NCBI RefSeq assembly: GCF_030525845.1
Contig: NZ_JAUNDY010000001.1
Span: forward strand, 10,460 to 56,538
DNA from: Moraxella sp.
GTDB lineage: Bacteria > Pseudomonadota > Gammaproteobacteria > Pseudomonadales > Moraxellaceae
DNA length: 46,079 nt
Direction: 5' to 3'
The stretch's first letter is position 1, and the number at the start of each line of letters is the position of its first letter. Of this stretch, positions 10,251 through 18,346 are shown one piece after another. The notes under the pieces were generated by a model that was not told the DNA's origin, searched no databases, and saw only the letters and a program-made list of their open reading frames with translations. The translations under genes and the position numbers were made by a program.

Positions 10251-11207
10251 ATGAGCGTTTTATTTAAAAACTTGTTTAAATTTAAAAAAGCAAAAAATCG
10301 TCAATGCTATTTATCCAATCAAGAGCATTTTGATTTATCGGACGGTTATGAAGTGCTAAGCTCACCGCCAATATTTTTGGGGTGGGATACGACTTATGCC
10401 GAACTTGAACGACTTGGCATATGTCGTATTGTGCGTGAAGAAAAAGTAGATAATTTGGTGTATTATTATTTTTTGTACCCCGTTCGTCTAGGGTTATTGA
10501 TAATAGAAGGACTTTGTGCCAGACATTGTGAATCGATCGATAAGGATAAAATGTCTGTGGTGAGATTTTATCATTATGATTTTATTGATGAAAGTGAAGT
10601 CTTAATGATTAAAAATACTTTAATAAAATCGGTAGATCATTACCCAAATACTGCGGTAAAAGTTATTGATCCAAAATTTAATGGGGAAAATCATAATTTT
10701 TATATTTCATTAAAGGGCATTGAGTTTGAGAGATATAGTTTTTCTGGTTATTTTGGTATTGGAAATAATAGAGATTTTGTGGGCATTCGTCAAAATCAAG
10801 ATTATGAAGCAGTAATAAACATTGATAGATTACTATTGCTTGATGAATTTATATGGATTGATGATGATTATAAAAAAAGCAAGTATATTAAACGCATTCC
10901 GCCAAAATTGGTAGAACAATATCCCGCTAAGCCCTTAGTTTGGCAAGATGATGTGAATGGCGTAGTAGGGATTGCAGATTGGCAAAATGCGGTGATTATT
11001 CCCAAACAAAAGTTAGAAGGAGTTGCCTTGTTTGTTGCTAGACCTGCAAAAGGTAGTGGTTATTCATTCTTACGATTAGACACCGATGATGAAGAATTTG
11101 ATTTGTATAAGAGTCAGTATAATGACAAAAAAATTGCAGAAATATCAGAGCAATTGGCGGACTTTTTAGGTATTCAAAGAAAGACTGTGGAGATGGATGA
11201 TATTTAG
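10251..11207 (+). CDS. Unrecognised 318-residue protein
   Basis: I do not recognise this protein. It is soluble, without a signal peptide, rich in aromatic and acidic residues, and starts with a basic stretch (F-K-N-L-F-K-F-K-K-A-K). Notable local patterns are L-Y-P-V-R-L-G-L-L near residue 77, a D-D-D-Y-K-K-S-K stretch near 210 and a final acidic D-T-D-D-E-E-F-D-L. It lies between two copies of the local dyad repeat and directly upstream of the PARG-type macrodomain gene on the same strand, which may mean a shared role, but the 150-base gap and the repeat argue against a tight operon. Its codon use is visibly more AT-rich than that of mnmG next to it, in keeping with accessory or transferred DNA. 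Confidence 0.7.
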   Translation: MSVLFKNLFKFKKAKNRQCYLSNQEHFDLSDGYEVLSSPPIFLGWDTTYAELERLGICRIVREEKVDNLVYYYFLYPVRLGLLIIEGLCARHCESIDKDKMSVVRFYHYDFIDESEVLMIKNTLIKSVDHYPNTAVKVIDPKFNGENHNFYISLKGIEFERYSFSGYFGIGNNRDFVGIRQNQDYEAVINIDRLLLLDEFIWIDDDYKKSKYIKRIPPKLVEQYPAKPLVWQDDVNGVVGIADWQNAVIIPKQKLEGVALFVARPAKGSGYSFLRLDTDDEEFDLYKSQYNDKKIAEISEQLADFLGIQRKTVEMDDI

Positions 11208-11280
11208 TTTTGTTAAATAAAAATATTTTAATTAGGTAGTTTAAGTTGATTAATTTTATTTTAATCCAAAATAAACCATA

Positions 11281-11336
11281 GGTGTATATTGCACATCTTT
11301 TAAACATCGTGCTTTCAATGGTGCGTTGTACACACC
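11281..11336 (+). repeat. 17-bp dyad repeats, copies 2 and 3, facing each other
   Basis: GGTGTATATTGCACATC (11281-11297, diverged) and GGTGCGTTGTACACACC (11320-11336) form an imperfect inverted pair about 22 bases apart just before the macrodomain gene. Read together they make a larger hairpin with A-G-G-T-G-T at one end and A-C-A-C-C-T at the other. Confidence 0.55.
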
Positions 11337-11360
11337 TTACATTTAAATAAGGAAAATTCA

Positions 11361-12187
11361 ATGAATACCAAACAAATCGCTCAGCAAGCCCTACAAATCA
11401 GCCAAACAGGAAAATTACCCACCAATAAAGGCGAAATTGATTTTTTGGATAAACAAACATTTGCCCAAAACAATACTTTATTATATCGCCCAGATGACTT
11501 GGCACAATTATTTACTAATGACAATCAAACTAGTAATGGTAATTTAAGAGTAAGTGTAACGCACGAAAGTAGCCAGCAAGCAATTTATCGTTTGATTGTC
11601 AAAGAACAAAAACAGAGTGTTTGCTTATTAAATTTTGCCTCTGCCAAAAATGCAGGCGGTGGTTTTTTAAGTGGGGCAAAAGCCCAAGAAGAAGATTTGT
11701 GCCGTTCGTCTGGGTTGTATTTGTGCCAATTAACCCAACCTGATTATTATCAAATTAACCGAAAGCACAAATCAATCTTTATACCGACCACATCATTTAT
11801 TCGCCTGCCGTGCCATTTTTTCGGGTAAATAAAGAAACGCTGTTGGACGATATTTTTACTTGTTCGGTCATTACCGCTCCTGCCCCTAATGCAGGCGTAC
11901 ATTTGCAAAGATGTCCCGATGATACAAATAGCATTGAAGAAACTTTAATTCGCCGTGCCAATTATGTATTAAGTGTAGCAAAACATCAAGGGCATAAAAT
12001 TGTGGTGTTGGGAGCGTGGGGCTGTGGTGTCTTTAAAAATGACCCTGTGCAAGTGGCAAAAGTATTTAATGATTGTTTAAAACAAGAAAAGTTTAAAAAT
12101 TTCTTTGATGAAATTATCTTTGTCATTTATGACACCAGCAAAACTTTAAAGGTTTTGACGGCTTTTGAAAATGAATTTAAAGTTTGA
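11361..12187 (+). pseudogene. PARG-type macrodomain (TIGR02452/DUF2263) gene with a frameshift
   Basis: The product would be a bacterial poly(ADP-ribose) glycohydrolase-like macrodomain protein, which removes ADP-ribose from targets. The catalytic signature is intact in the first frame: N-A-G-G-G (GGG at residues 99-101) followed by Q-E-E at 109-111, as in the GGG-x(6-8)-QEE motif. The first frame stops at 11826-11828 after an out-of-frame tail. The second frame carries the rest of the fold (Y-T-D-H-I-I-Y-S-P-A-V-P-F-F-R, then V-L-G-A-W-G-C-G-V-F-K-N). Adding one T to the TTT at 11778-11780 restores a single frame of about 275 residues, the usual size. This is either a real one-base deletion, a switchable homopolymer or a sequencing error. 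AAGGA precedes the ATG at 11361. Confidence 0.85.
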
Positions 12188-12202
12188 TGATGGAAATAAA
12201 AA

Positions 12203-12310
12203 ATGGCAAAATCCAAACTTACTCAATTAAAAAACGAGCTTGAAAAACTTAAATTCCACAATTCTTGCTTATCATGTTTAATTGGCGAGTTAACGGATAA
12301 TCATTCGTAA
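12203..12310 (+). CDS. Small ORF of 35 residues, possible gene start fragment
   Basis: ATG at 12203, 16 bases after the macrodomain stop, opens a frame that begins MAKSKLTQLKNELEKLKFHN and ends at 12310. It is preceded by GGAAATAAAAA. The sequence is a short amphipathic, coiled-coil-like helix. It may be a genuine small protein, or the head of a gene truncated where the next dyad repeat begins, since its stop codon abuts that repeat. Confidence 0.35.
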   Translation: MAKSKLTQLKNELEKLKFHNSCLSCLIGELTDNHS

Positions 12311-12368
12311 GGTGTGTACCATGCACCAAAATTAAATGCTGTGCCTAAAATGGTGTATATTACGCACC
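12311..12368 (+). repeat. 17-bp dyad repeats, copies 4 and 5, facing each other
   Basis: GGTGTGTACCATGCACC (12311-12327) and GGTGTATATTACGCACC (12352-12368) bracket 24 bases. With their flanks (AAGGTG...ACC / AATGGTG...CACCTT) they form an imperfect long inverted repeat, like the elements at 10084 and 11281. Confidence 0.65.
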
Positions 12369-12427
12369 TTTACGCCCCATTCTGTATTTTTGATGACTGC
12401 AAACACACTCAAAATAAGGAAATCGCA

Positions 12428-12931
12428 ATGAAAAAATATGCGTTGTTAATGGCAGTTTTGATGATTGGCTGTGTTAATCCAACACAAAATTCAACCAAAC
12501 CCATAATTAGCCAAAAACAAACAACTTTGGCAGATTTTGATGGTTGTGTTGATGTGTATGATGAAGCTCGTTTGGAGGATTTGTATTTTGAAAATACCAA
12601 ACAAGCCTTGCAATTTTTTCCAAAATTATTGGATAAAGACAATGCCCTTGTGCCAAAATATAATAATGCTTATTTTAATATGGCGTGTGGTGGCACTGCT
12701 TTAACAGGTAATATCAGCACCAGCCAAAAACAAGGCAAAACTTGGGCAGAAATTAAAACCTGTGGCGATTTGACTTGGCAAAGCGAAAAAGACGCTTGTA
12801 GTGTTGATAAAGGATTTTATCATAATGGGTTGAAGGGTCAAAATGGCGAAACCATTATTTTAAAATATGGCTACATTTTCTATGTCAATAATGAAGGCTT
12901 TGTGAATGCCTATAAAATTTCACAGTTTTAA
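12428..12931 (+). CDS. Small lipoprotein of unknown function
   Basis: This 167-residue protein starts with a lipoprotein signal, M-K-K-Y-A-L-L-M-A-V-L-M-I-G-C, with the lipidated cysteine at residue 15. The lipobox is slightly unusual (M-I-G-C rather than L-A-G-C). The mature part contains four further cysteines, which may form disulfides in the periplasm (G-C-V-D, A-C-G-G, T-C-G-D, A-C-S-V). The ATG at 12428 follows AATAAGGAAATCGCA; the longer frame from 12314 would run through the dyad repeat and hide the signal peptide. I recognise no family. It is the last gene of the accessory patch. Its leader resembles the leaders of the macrodomain gene in ending ATAAGGAAA-N-CAATG. Confidence 0.7.
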   Translation: MKKYALLMAVLMIGCVNPTQNSTKPIISQKQTTLADFDGCVDVYDEARLEDLYFENTKQALQFFPKLLDKDNALVPKYNNAYFNMACGGTALTGNISTSQKQGKTWAEIKTCGDLTWQSEKDACSVDKGFYHNGLKGQNGETIILKYGYIFYVNNEGFVNAYKISQF

Positions 12932-12969
12932 TGGCGAGTGGATTTTTGCTTTATTTTTGGCTAATTTTT

Positions 12970-12997
12970 GGTTATGATAAGTCATTTTATCATAACC
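12970..12997. promoter_or_regulatory. 11-bp perfect inverted repeat before the AEC transporter
   Basis: GGTTATGATAA-GTCATT-TTATCATAACC, ending ten bases before the AEC start codon. It could be an operator, or a hairpin in the leader that affects translation. There is no T tract, so it is a poor terminator for the lipoprotein gene. Confidence 0.5.
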
Positions 12998-13007
12998 AGA
13001 ATTTACT

Positions 13008-13976
13008 ATGAACCCCCAAGAAATCCTCCAAGCCATCAGCTTTGCCTTTATGATTGTCTTTCCAAACCTAGCTCTGATGGGGCTGGGTTTTTATATGAAA
13101 AAATTAGGCAAAATCAACGCCAATTTTATCGATACCGCCTCCAACATCGTTTTTAATTTTGGCTTGCCGTGCCTGCTCTTTTTTAGCGTGATTAAAAGCG
13201 AGGTCAATTATGCCGAGCAGTTACCACTCATCATCGCAGGGTTTGTAACGACTTTTGTGCTGTTTTTTGGGGCGGAAATCTACGCCAAATGGTTTGTCCC
13301 TGAGGTGCGAGATAAGGGCGTATTTGTGCAAGGGGTGTTTCGCTCCAACATGGCGATTATCTCGCTGTCGGTGGCGACCAACGCTTATGGGGCGGTGGGG
13401 ACGAGTGTGGGGGCGGTGTACATGGGGATTATTACGATTTTGTATAATATCCTGTCGGTCATCACGCTGTCTCGCACAAGCCAAAATACCGATTTTAAAT
13501 CGCAAAGTGTCGATGTCATCAAAAAGATTTTTACCAATCCCTTGATTATCGCCCTAGTGTCTGCCTTTGTTTATAAGGGTTTGGGATTGCCCCTGCCACC
13601 CAAGCCGATTGCCAAAACAGGCGAGCTACTCTCAAACATCGCTCTACCGCTGGCACTCATTTGTGCGGGGGCGACTTTGGAAGTCAAATCCATGCTGGGG
13701 CTGTCGGGCGTGTCCATGCAGGCAAGTATTGGGCGGATTATCGTTGCTCCACTACTGGCGGTGTTGGTGGGGGTGCTGTTTAAATTGCCCCCTGTGCAAT
13801 TTGGTGTGCTGTTTGTGATGGTGGCAAGCCCTGCGGCGGCGGCAAGCTATGTCATGGCAAAGGCGATGGGTGGCAATGATGTGCTGGCTGCCAATATTTT
13901 GGCGTTTACCACAGTGGTCAGTATGATTGGTCTGGCGGTGGGCATGGCGTGGCTGAGGGCGTTGGGGTGGGTGTAG
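13008..13976 (+). CDS. AEC family transporter (auxin efflux carrier-like permease)
   Basis: This 322-residue inner-membrane protein has about ten hydrophobic segments in two halves and fits the AEC/MadM-type family of secondary permeases, which move organic acids such as malate or malonate. Family features include N-terminal F-P-N-L-A-L-M-G-L-G-F-Y-M-K-K-L-G, an F-G-L-P-C-L-L-F-F stretch near residue 52 (the usual 'N-x-x-L-P-x-L-x-F'), R-S-N-M-A-I-I near 115, and I-A-L-P-L-A-L-I-C-A-G-A-T-L near 210. The substrate is not determined by sequence. The gene ends two bases before the stop of dnaG on the other strand, with no visible terminator between them. An inverted repeat upstream may regulate it. 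Confidence 0.85.
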   Translation: MNPQEILQAISFAFMIVFPNLALMGLGFYMKKLGKINANFIDTASNIVFNFGLPCLLFFSVIKSEVNYAEQLPLIIAGFVTTFVLFFGAEIYAKWFVPEVRDKGVFVQGVFRSNMAIISLSVATNAYGAVGTSVGAVYMGIITILYNILSVITLSRTSQNTDFKSQSVDVIKKIFTNPLIIALVSAFVYKGLGLPLPPKPIAKTGELLSNIALPLALICAGATLEVKSMLGLSGVSMQASIGRIIVAPLLAVLVGVLFKLPPVQFGVLFVMVASPAAAASYVMAKAMGGNDVLAANILAFTTVVSMIGLAVGMAWLRALGWV

Positions 13977-13978
13977 GT

Positions 13979-16036
13979 TTATAATATCTTTTCCATTAAG
14001 GTGGCGACATTGGCTTTGGTGTGCTGATTGTCCCATGTAATGAGGGTGTGTAGTCGTCGTTTGTAAATCTCGGATAAAATGATGTTGTTTGCGTTTTCGC
14101 CTTGTTTTTTTAGGACATCGGTAAGGCGTTGGCAGAGTAGTTCGTTAAACAACAATTCTATTTGGCTAAGATAATGATGTTGATTAAGATGAAAAAACTC
14201 TCGCCATGCACGGCTTAGGTGGGCTTGCAGCCTAGCATCAGGCAGGCTTGCCATGATAAGATGAGCCATGCCATCGATGGCAGGGGCGGTTTTATCATGA
14301 ATATTAAAATGAGCCATGTCATCGTGATTGCTCATTTGTAAAATCATTTCAATGGTGGCAACCAGCTTTGCCAAGTCGTCATCTAGGTCTTGCCATGTGG
14401 GTAGTTTTGGTATGTCTAGATTGTGGCGTTGTAGGTGTGGCAGGTAGGGCGTGTGTGTATCGGCAACTCCTGATTTTTGAAGTAGTGCTGATAAGGGATT
14501 GGCAAGAAGAATTTCTGGGGCGTAGAGCAAGCACAGGTGTAGCTGTGTATTGCCATCGATATCAGCGGTATAATTGACAATATCCGATTTGGTGCGTGGG
14601 GATTTATTGCTGAGTCGTTGCCAAAAATCGTTATTTAACCACCAACGAAAACTTGAACCCTTAGGTAATTTGGCGGTCAGTTCTTTTAATTGAGCGGTGG
14701 CACGAGCTTTATTTTCTGGTAATGATAAATCATAACGTTGTTTTAGTATGTTATAGACGTAGTCAGCGATGCTTTGGGCGTGGCTGATTTGTTCACGCAT
14801 GGCATCTGCCCCATGCTCCTTGATATAAGTGTCAGGGTCATGACCGTCAGGCAGAGTTAAAAATTTTAGGGTTTTATCATCGGAGAGCACAGGCATGGCA
14901 ACTTCAAGGGTTCGCCACGATGCACGTTGTCCTGCCTCATCGCCATCGAAGCATAATGTGAGCGTGTCGTTGTATTTTAGTAGCCCTGCAATCTGCATGT
15001 CGTTGGCAGCAGTACCCATAGGTGCGACCGCCCCACAAATCCCAGCTTGGTGCAAGGCAATCACGTCCATGTATCCCTCCACCATCAAATAGTCGGTGGC
15101 TTTGGCTTGGCGAGCTTCATAAAGCCCATATAAAATGTGCTGTTTGCTAAACACGGGGGACTCTGATGAGTTGATGTATTTGGGTAGCTCATCGCCTAAG
15201 GCACGCCCTGCAAAGCCTACAACACGCCCTTGTCTGTCTTTGATGGGAAAAATAACCCTGTCTCTCAGTAAGTTAAAGTCATTGCCCTTTTGGGAGGTGC
15301 GTACCAGCCCTAAGATGCGTAACCCTTCAATGTCATTGGGGAATGCTTTTTGTAGGTGTTGCCAATCACTTGGAGCATAGCCTAGCCCAAATTTTGCTAT
15401 CGTCTCTGTGGTCAATCCACGAGTGGCAAAGTAGGCTTGGGCGGTTGGCGTGCGATACAGCATGGCTTCATAAAACTTGGCAATATTGGCAAGCAGGGTA
15501 TATAAATCGCCTTGCGTGTCTTGGGGGTTGCTTTGGGGGAGATGTGCCTTGCTAAAATCAGAAGTTTTAACACCAAAGTTATCCATACTCCCAGATGAAG
15601 CCATAAAATCATCATTAAAATCAACATGATGAGTGTCTATGGGGGGGTGGATTTGGGGCGATTGCTCGCTTTTTGAGGCTAAGGGCTGTGTGGTGCTTGG
15701 TTTTGGGGTTTTGTTGTAGCGGATTTTTTGGGCAAAACCGTCATCTTTGGGTAGTTCAATGCCTGTTTGCTCGGATAAGTATTCTACCGCCTCTGTAAAG
15801 GTCATGCGTTCAAATTCACGCAAAAATGTGATGGGATTGCCCTTAACGCCACAACCAAAACAGTAATATAAATTGGTCTGAGGATTGACAAAAAATGAGG
15901 GGGTTTTTTCGCCATGAAAAGGGCAACAGCCCTTAAACTCACGCCCAGCGGGTTTTAGGGTGGTGTGCTTTTTGATGATGGCAACCAAATCAGCAGAGGA
16001 GTTAATGCGTTCGAGGGTAGCGTCAGGGATTTTCAT
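13979..16036 (-). CDS. dnaG: DNA primase
   Basis: This 685-residue primase synthesises RNA primers at the replication fork, recruited by the DnaB helicase (encoded at 37.4-38.8 kb). The CHC2 zinc-binding domain is at residues ~37-62 (C-P-F-H-G-E-K-T-P-S-F then Y-Y-C-F-G-C-G). The TOPRIM core follows with M-V-E-G-Y-M-D-V-I-A-L near 310 and C-F-D-G-D-E-A-G near 355. A longer low-complexity linker of about 90 residues (residues 105-190, rich in Ser, Thr, Pro, Gln and His) separates the zinc domain from the polymerase core. The start is the ATG at 16036 (MKIPDATLERI). It lies 25 bases after corA and probably shares its transcript. The usual rpsU-dnaG-rpoD arrangement is not seen. Confidence 0.95.
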   Translation of the reverse strand: MKIPDATLERINSSADLVAIIKKHTTLKPAGREFKGCCPFHGEKTPSFFVNPQTNLYYCFGCGVKGNPITFLREFERMTFTEAVEYLSEQTGIELPKDDGFAQKIRYNKTPKPSTTQPLASKSEQSPQIHPPIDTHHVDFNDDFMASSGSMDNFGVKTSDFSKAHLPQSNPQDTQGDLYTLLANIAKFYEAMLYRTPTAQAYFATRGLTTETIAKFGLGYAPSDWQHLQKAFPNDIEGLRILGLVRTSQKGNDFNLLRDRVIFPIKDRQGRVVGFAGRALGDELPKYINSSESPVFSKQHILYGLYEARQAKATDYLMVEGYMDVIALHQAGICGAVAPMGTAANDMQIAGLLKYNDTLTLCFDGDEAGQRASWRTLEVAMPVLSDDKTLKFLTLPDGHDPDTYIKEHGADAMREQISHAQSIADYVYNILKQRYDLSLPENKARATAQLKELTAKLPKGSSFRWWLNNDFWQRLSNKSPRTKSDIVNYTADIDGNTQLHLCLLYAPEILLANPLSALLQKSGVADTHTPYLPHLQRHNLDIPKLPTWQDLDDDLAKLVATIEMILQMSNHDDMAHFNIHDKTAPAIDGMAHLIMASLPDARLQAHLSRAWREFFHLNQHHYLSQIELLFNELLCQRLTDVLKKQGENANNIILSEIYKRRLHTLITWDNQHTKANVATLMEKIL

Positions 16037-16061
16037 GGCAATCAAATCTAATCATAGGGCA

Positions 16062-17276
16062 TCATAGCCAGCCCGCTCGTCTAAATTTATAGTGTAAATA
16101 AGAGCATACCGCCAGTACGCTACCTACCACCACAAAATAGCCATATCGCCACCCAAGCTCTGGCATAAACTCAAAGTTCATACCATAAATCCCCGCCACC
16201 GCTGTCGGCACAGCAGCAATCCCCGCCCAAGCAGCAAGTTTACGCACGACATCGTTTTGTCCCATGGTAACCATCGCCATGTAGGTATCCATCGCCACTG
16301 ATAGCATTTCGTTGAGACCGTTGACCGCATCGATGGAGCGAAGCAGGTGGTCATTGACGTCTCTAAAATAAGGCTTGGCGGCACTGGGAAAAGCAGAAAC
16401 CAGCTCGTTTTGTTTGTGATTGATAAAAAAGTTACACACATCTTGGACGGGTAAAATCACCGCACGCATGTGAACCAGTTGGGACTTTAATTCATACAAG
16501 CTTTTTAGGGTGGATTTGCTAAATTCGTGTGAAAAAATATTACGTTCTTGTTCACGCAGATAATTTCCCAAGCGGTCAGTAATCGGTAGGTAATTATCCA
16601 CAATAAAGTCTAAGATGGCGTGTAAAACAAAGATGGGACCTAGTCTGAGTTTTTCAGGTCGTCTATGGCAATGTTCACGTACAGGGGTGTAGGAGTTGGA
16701 AGCACCACGCCGTACGCTGATGATGAAATTTTTACCCATAAAAATGGCAGTTGTGCCGTAGCGAATGTAGTTATCTTCAAGTTTGGCGGTACGCACCACC
16801 ACAAAGATGGTGTCGTTGCCGTAGCTTTCGACTTTGGGTCGTTGGTGGTCGGCAAAGGCATCTTCTAGGGCGAGCTCATGCAAATCAAAGGCGGCTTGCA
16901 CTTCTTTGACAGTCTCAAAGCTGGGGTCATACAGCCCAAGCCAAACAAAGTGGTTGTTGTTGGTAAGTTGGCGAGAGACCTCATCAATGCTAAGACTCGT
17001 TATGGGTTCACCTGTTTTACGAGAGTATGAGTAGCAAACAACGGTTTCGTTGTCGCCTGAATTTTCTTCTAAATCCTCAAAACGGTCAGCATCTGGGTCG
17101 TAGACCGTCATCGTCAAGGTGGTATCTTCATCTGTTGCGTCAGCATCGCCATAGATGTAGCTGTCTTCTTCATCATGCAGATTTAGCTCATCATCGTGAT
17201 GTTCGGCAACTTCCTCAGAGTCAGTCTCGTTGGGGGGCGGTGTGTGTGGCGTGGCTTTTGGTGTGGTGTCTGTCAT
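16062..17276 (-). CDS. corA: CorA family magnesium/divalent cation transporter
   Basis: This 404-residue inner-membrane channel carries the CorA signature Y-G-M-N-F just after the first of two C-terminal membrane segments, followed by F-M-P-E-L-G-W-R-Y-G-Y-F. The long N-terminal cytoplasmic domain starts with an extra acidic, low-complexity extension of about 75 residues (many Glu, Asp and Thr), then the family pattern of a 'V-W-L-G-L-Y-D-P' strand and a 'L-A-L-E-D-A' helix near 135. It is thought to form a pentameric Mg2+ channel gated by cytosolic Mg2+. It precedes dnaG closely on the same strand. The symbol is given by family; subfamily members can also carry Zn2+ or Co2+. Confidence 0.88.
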   Translation of the reverse strand: MTDTTPKATPHTPPPNETDSEEVAEHHDDELNLHDEEDSYIYGDADATDEDTTLTMTVYDPDADRFEDLEENSGDNETVVCYSYSRKTGEPITSLSIDEVSRQLTNNNHFVWLGLYDPSFETVKEVQAAFDLHELALEDAFADHQRPKVESYGNDTIFVVVRTAKLEDNYIRYGTTAIFMGKNFIISVRRGASNSYTPVREHCHRRPEKLRLGPIFVLHAILDFIVDNYLPITDRLGNYLREQERNIFSHEFSKSTLKSLYELKSQLVHMRAVILPVQDVCNFFINHKQNELVSAFPSAAKPYFRDVNDHLLRSIDAVNGLNEMLSVAMDTYMAMVTMGQNDVVRKLAAWAGIAAVPTAVAGIYGMNFEFMPELGWRYGYFVVVGSVLAVCSYLHYKFRRAGWL

Positions 17277-17411
17277 ACCGTCCCCCTGTGATTGATGGAT
17301 AAAGCATCATATTGTACCAAAATTTGATGAATTGTGCTAAATTTTTGGGGCAAACTATAAAAATAAATGGCATTTGTGATAAAATACCCAAAAATTTTAG
17401 CGATGAATATT

Positions 17412-18344
17412 ATGAAAGTTTACTTGGCACGAGATGGCGTTCAAGCAGGGCCTTATACGCTCGATGAGCTTAACCGTATGCTAGCCTCAGGTGAGGTGGC
17501 ATTGACGGATTTGATGTGGCACTCTGGCATGAGCCAGTGGCAGAGTGTGGGTCAGATGACAGAAGGGGCTTATCATTATCAGCCAAAGACAGCACCTGTA
17601 TTGGAAACCCAAACAGCACAAACTTCCCAAGAGCCACGAGGTTTTGGCGATAATGTGGATTTTAATCCACCAATCTCTGACACCCCCAAGCGTGTGAGCG
17701 TGGCACAGCTATATGGACAAAAACCCATTGAAAATCAGCCAAATAAGCCGTTTTCTACGCCCCAAACCACACAAATACCCTCACGCCAAGCCGTTTTGGA
17801 CGATAAAATCGAATATGCCAGCGTGGGGGCCAGATTTGGGGCTTTTGCCATCAATGTTGGGCTGTACTTGATGACCTTAGTTCCGCTTATCATGGCGTTT
17901 GTGCAGGTTATTGACCCCAACGAATTGGCAAAGCTGACAGATTATGCCAGCATGCAAAGCTACTCACAGTCTTTGGTGGATAATATCCCCACCACAACAA
18001 TGGCAATGAGCAATGTCATGATACTTGTACTCATCGGCGTGCAGTTGTTATTGATTATCATGCGTGGACAGTCCTTTGGCAAGATGGCGATGGGTATTCG
18101 TGTGATTGATGAAAAAAGCGGTAAGCTACCTAGTTTTGGTACACGAGTATTTTTGCGAACTTTTTTGCTTGTTGTGCTGTATATTGTGGGTGCAAGTGCG
18201 TTTTCAGGATTTCCTGCACTTATCATGCTGGTCATGAACTATGTGATGGCGAGCAACAACGACAAGAAACAGGGCTGGCACGACAAATTTACCAAAACCA
18301 TCACTGTCAAAGCAAAGCCTATTCAGCTCAACAACAAAAAATAA
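17412..18344 (+). CDS. GYF_2 and RDD domain membrane protein
   Basis: This 310-residue protein has an N-terminal GYF_2-type domain (residues ~1-55, G-P-Y-T-L-D-E-L followed by W-H-S-G-M-S-Q-W-Q), a Pro/Gln/Thr-rich linker, and an RDD domain with about three to four membrane segments from residue 130 on (A-S-V-G-A-R-F-G-A-F; later G-Q-S-F-G-K-M-A-M-G-I-R-V-I-D). RDD proteins are poorly characterised and some take part in transport or Na+/H+ exchange. GYF_2 probably binds proline-rich or unfolded segments. The ATG at 17412 (MKVYLARDG) is preferred; 17403 is an equally possible start nine bases upstream, and neither has a strong ribosome site. It ends two bases before ung and is co-transcribed with it. 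Confidence 0.8.
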   Translation: MKVYLARDGVQAGPYTLDELNRMLASGEVALTDLMWHSGMSQWQSVGQMTEGAYHYQPKTAPVLETQTAQTSQEPRGFGDNVDFNPPISDTPKRVSVAQLYGQKPIENQPNKPFSTPQTTQIPSRQAVLDDKIEYASVGARFGAFAINVGLYLMTLVPLIMAFVQVIDPNELAKLTDYASMQSYSQSLVDNIPTTTMAMSNVMILVLIGVQLLLIIMRGQSFGKMAMGIRVIDEKSGKLPSFGTRVFLRTFLLVVLYIVGASAFSGFPALIMLVMNYVMASNNDKKQGWHDKFTKTITVKAKPIQLNNKK

Positions 18345-18346
18345 CC

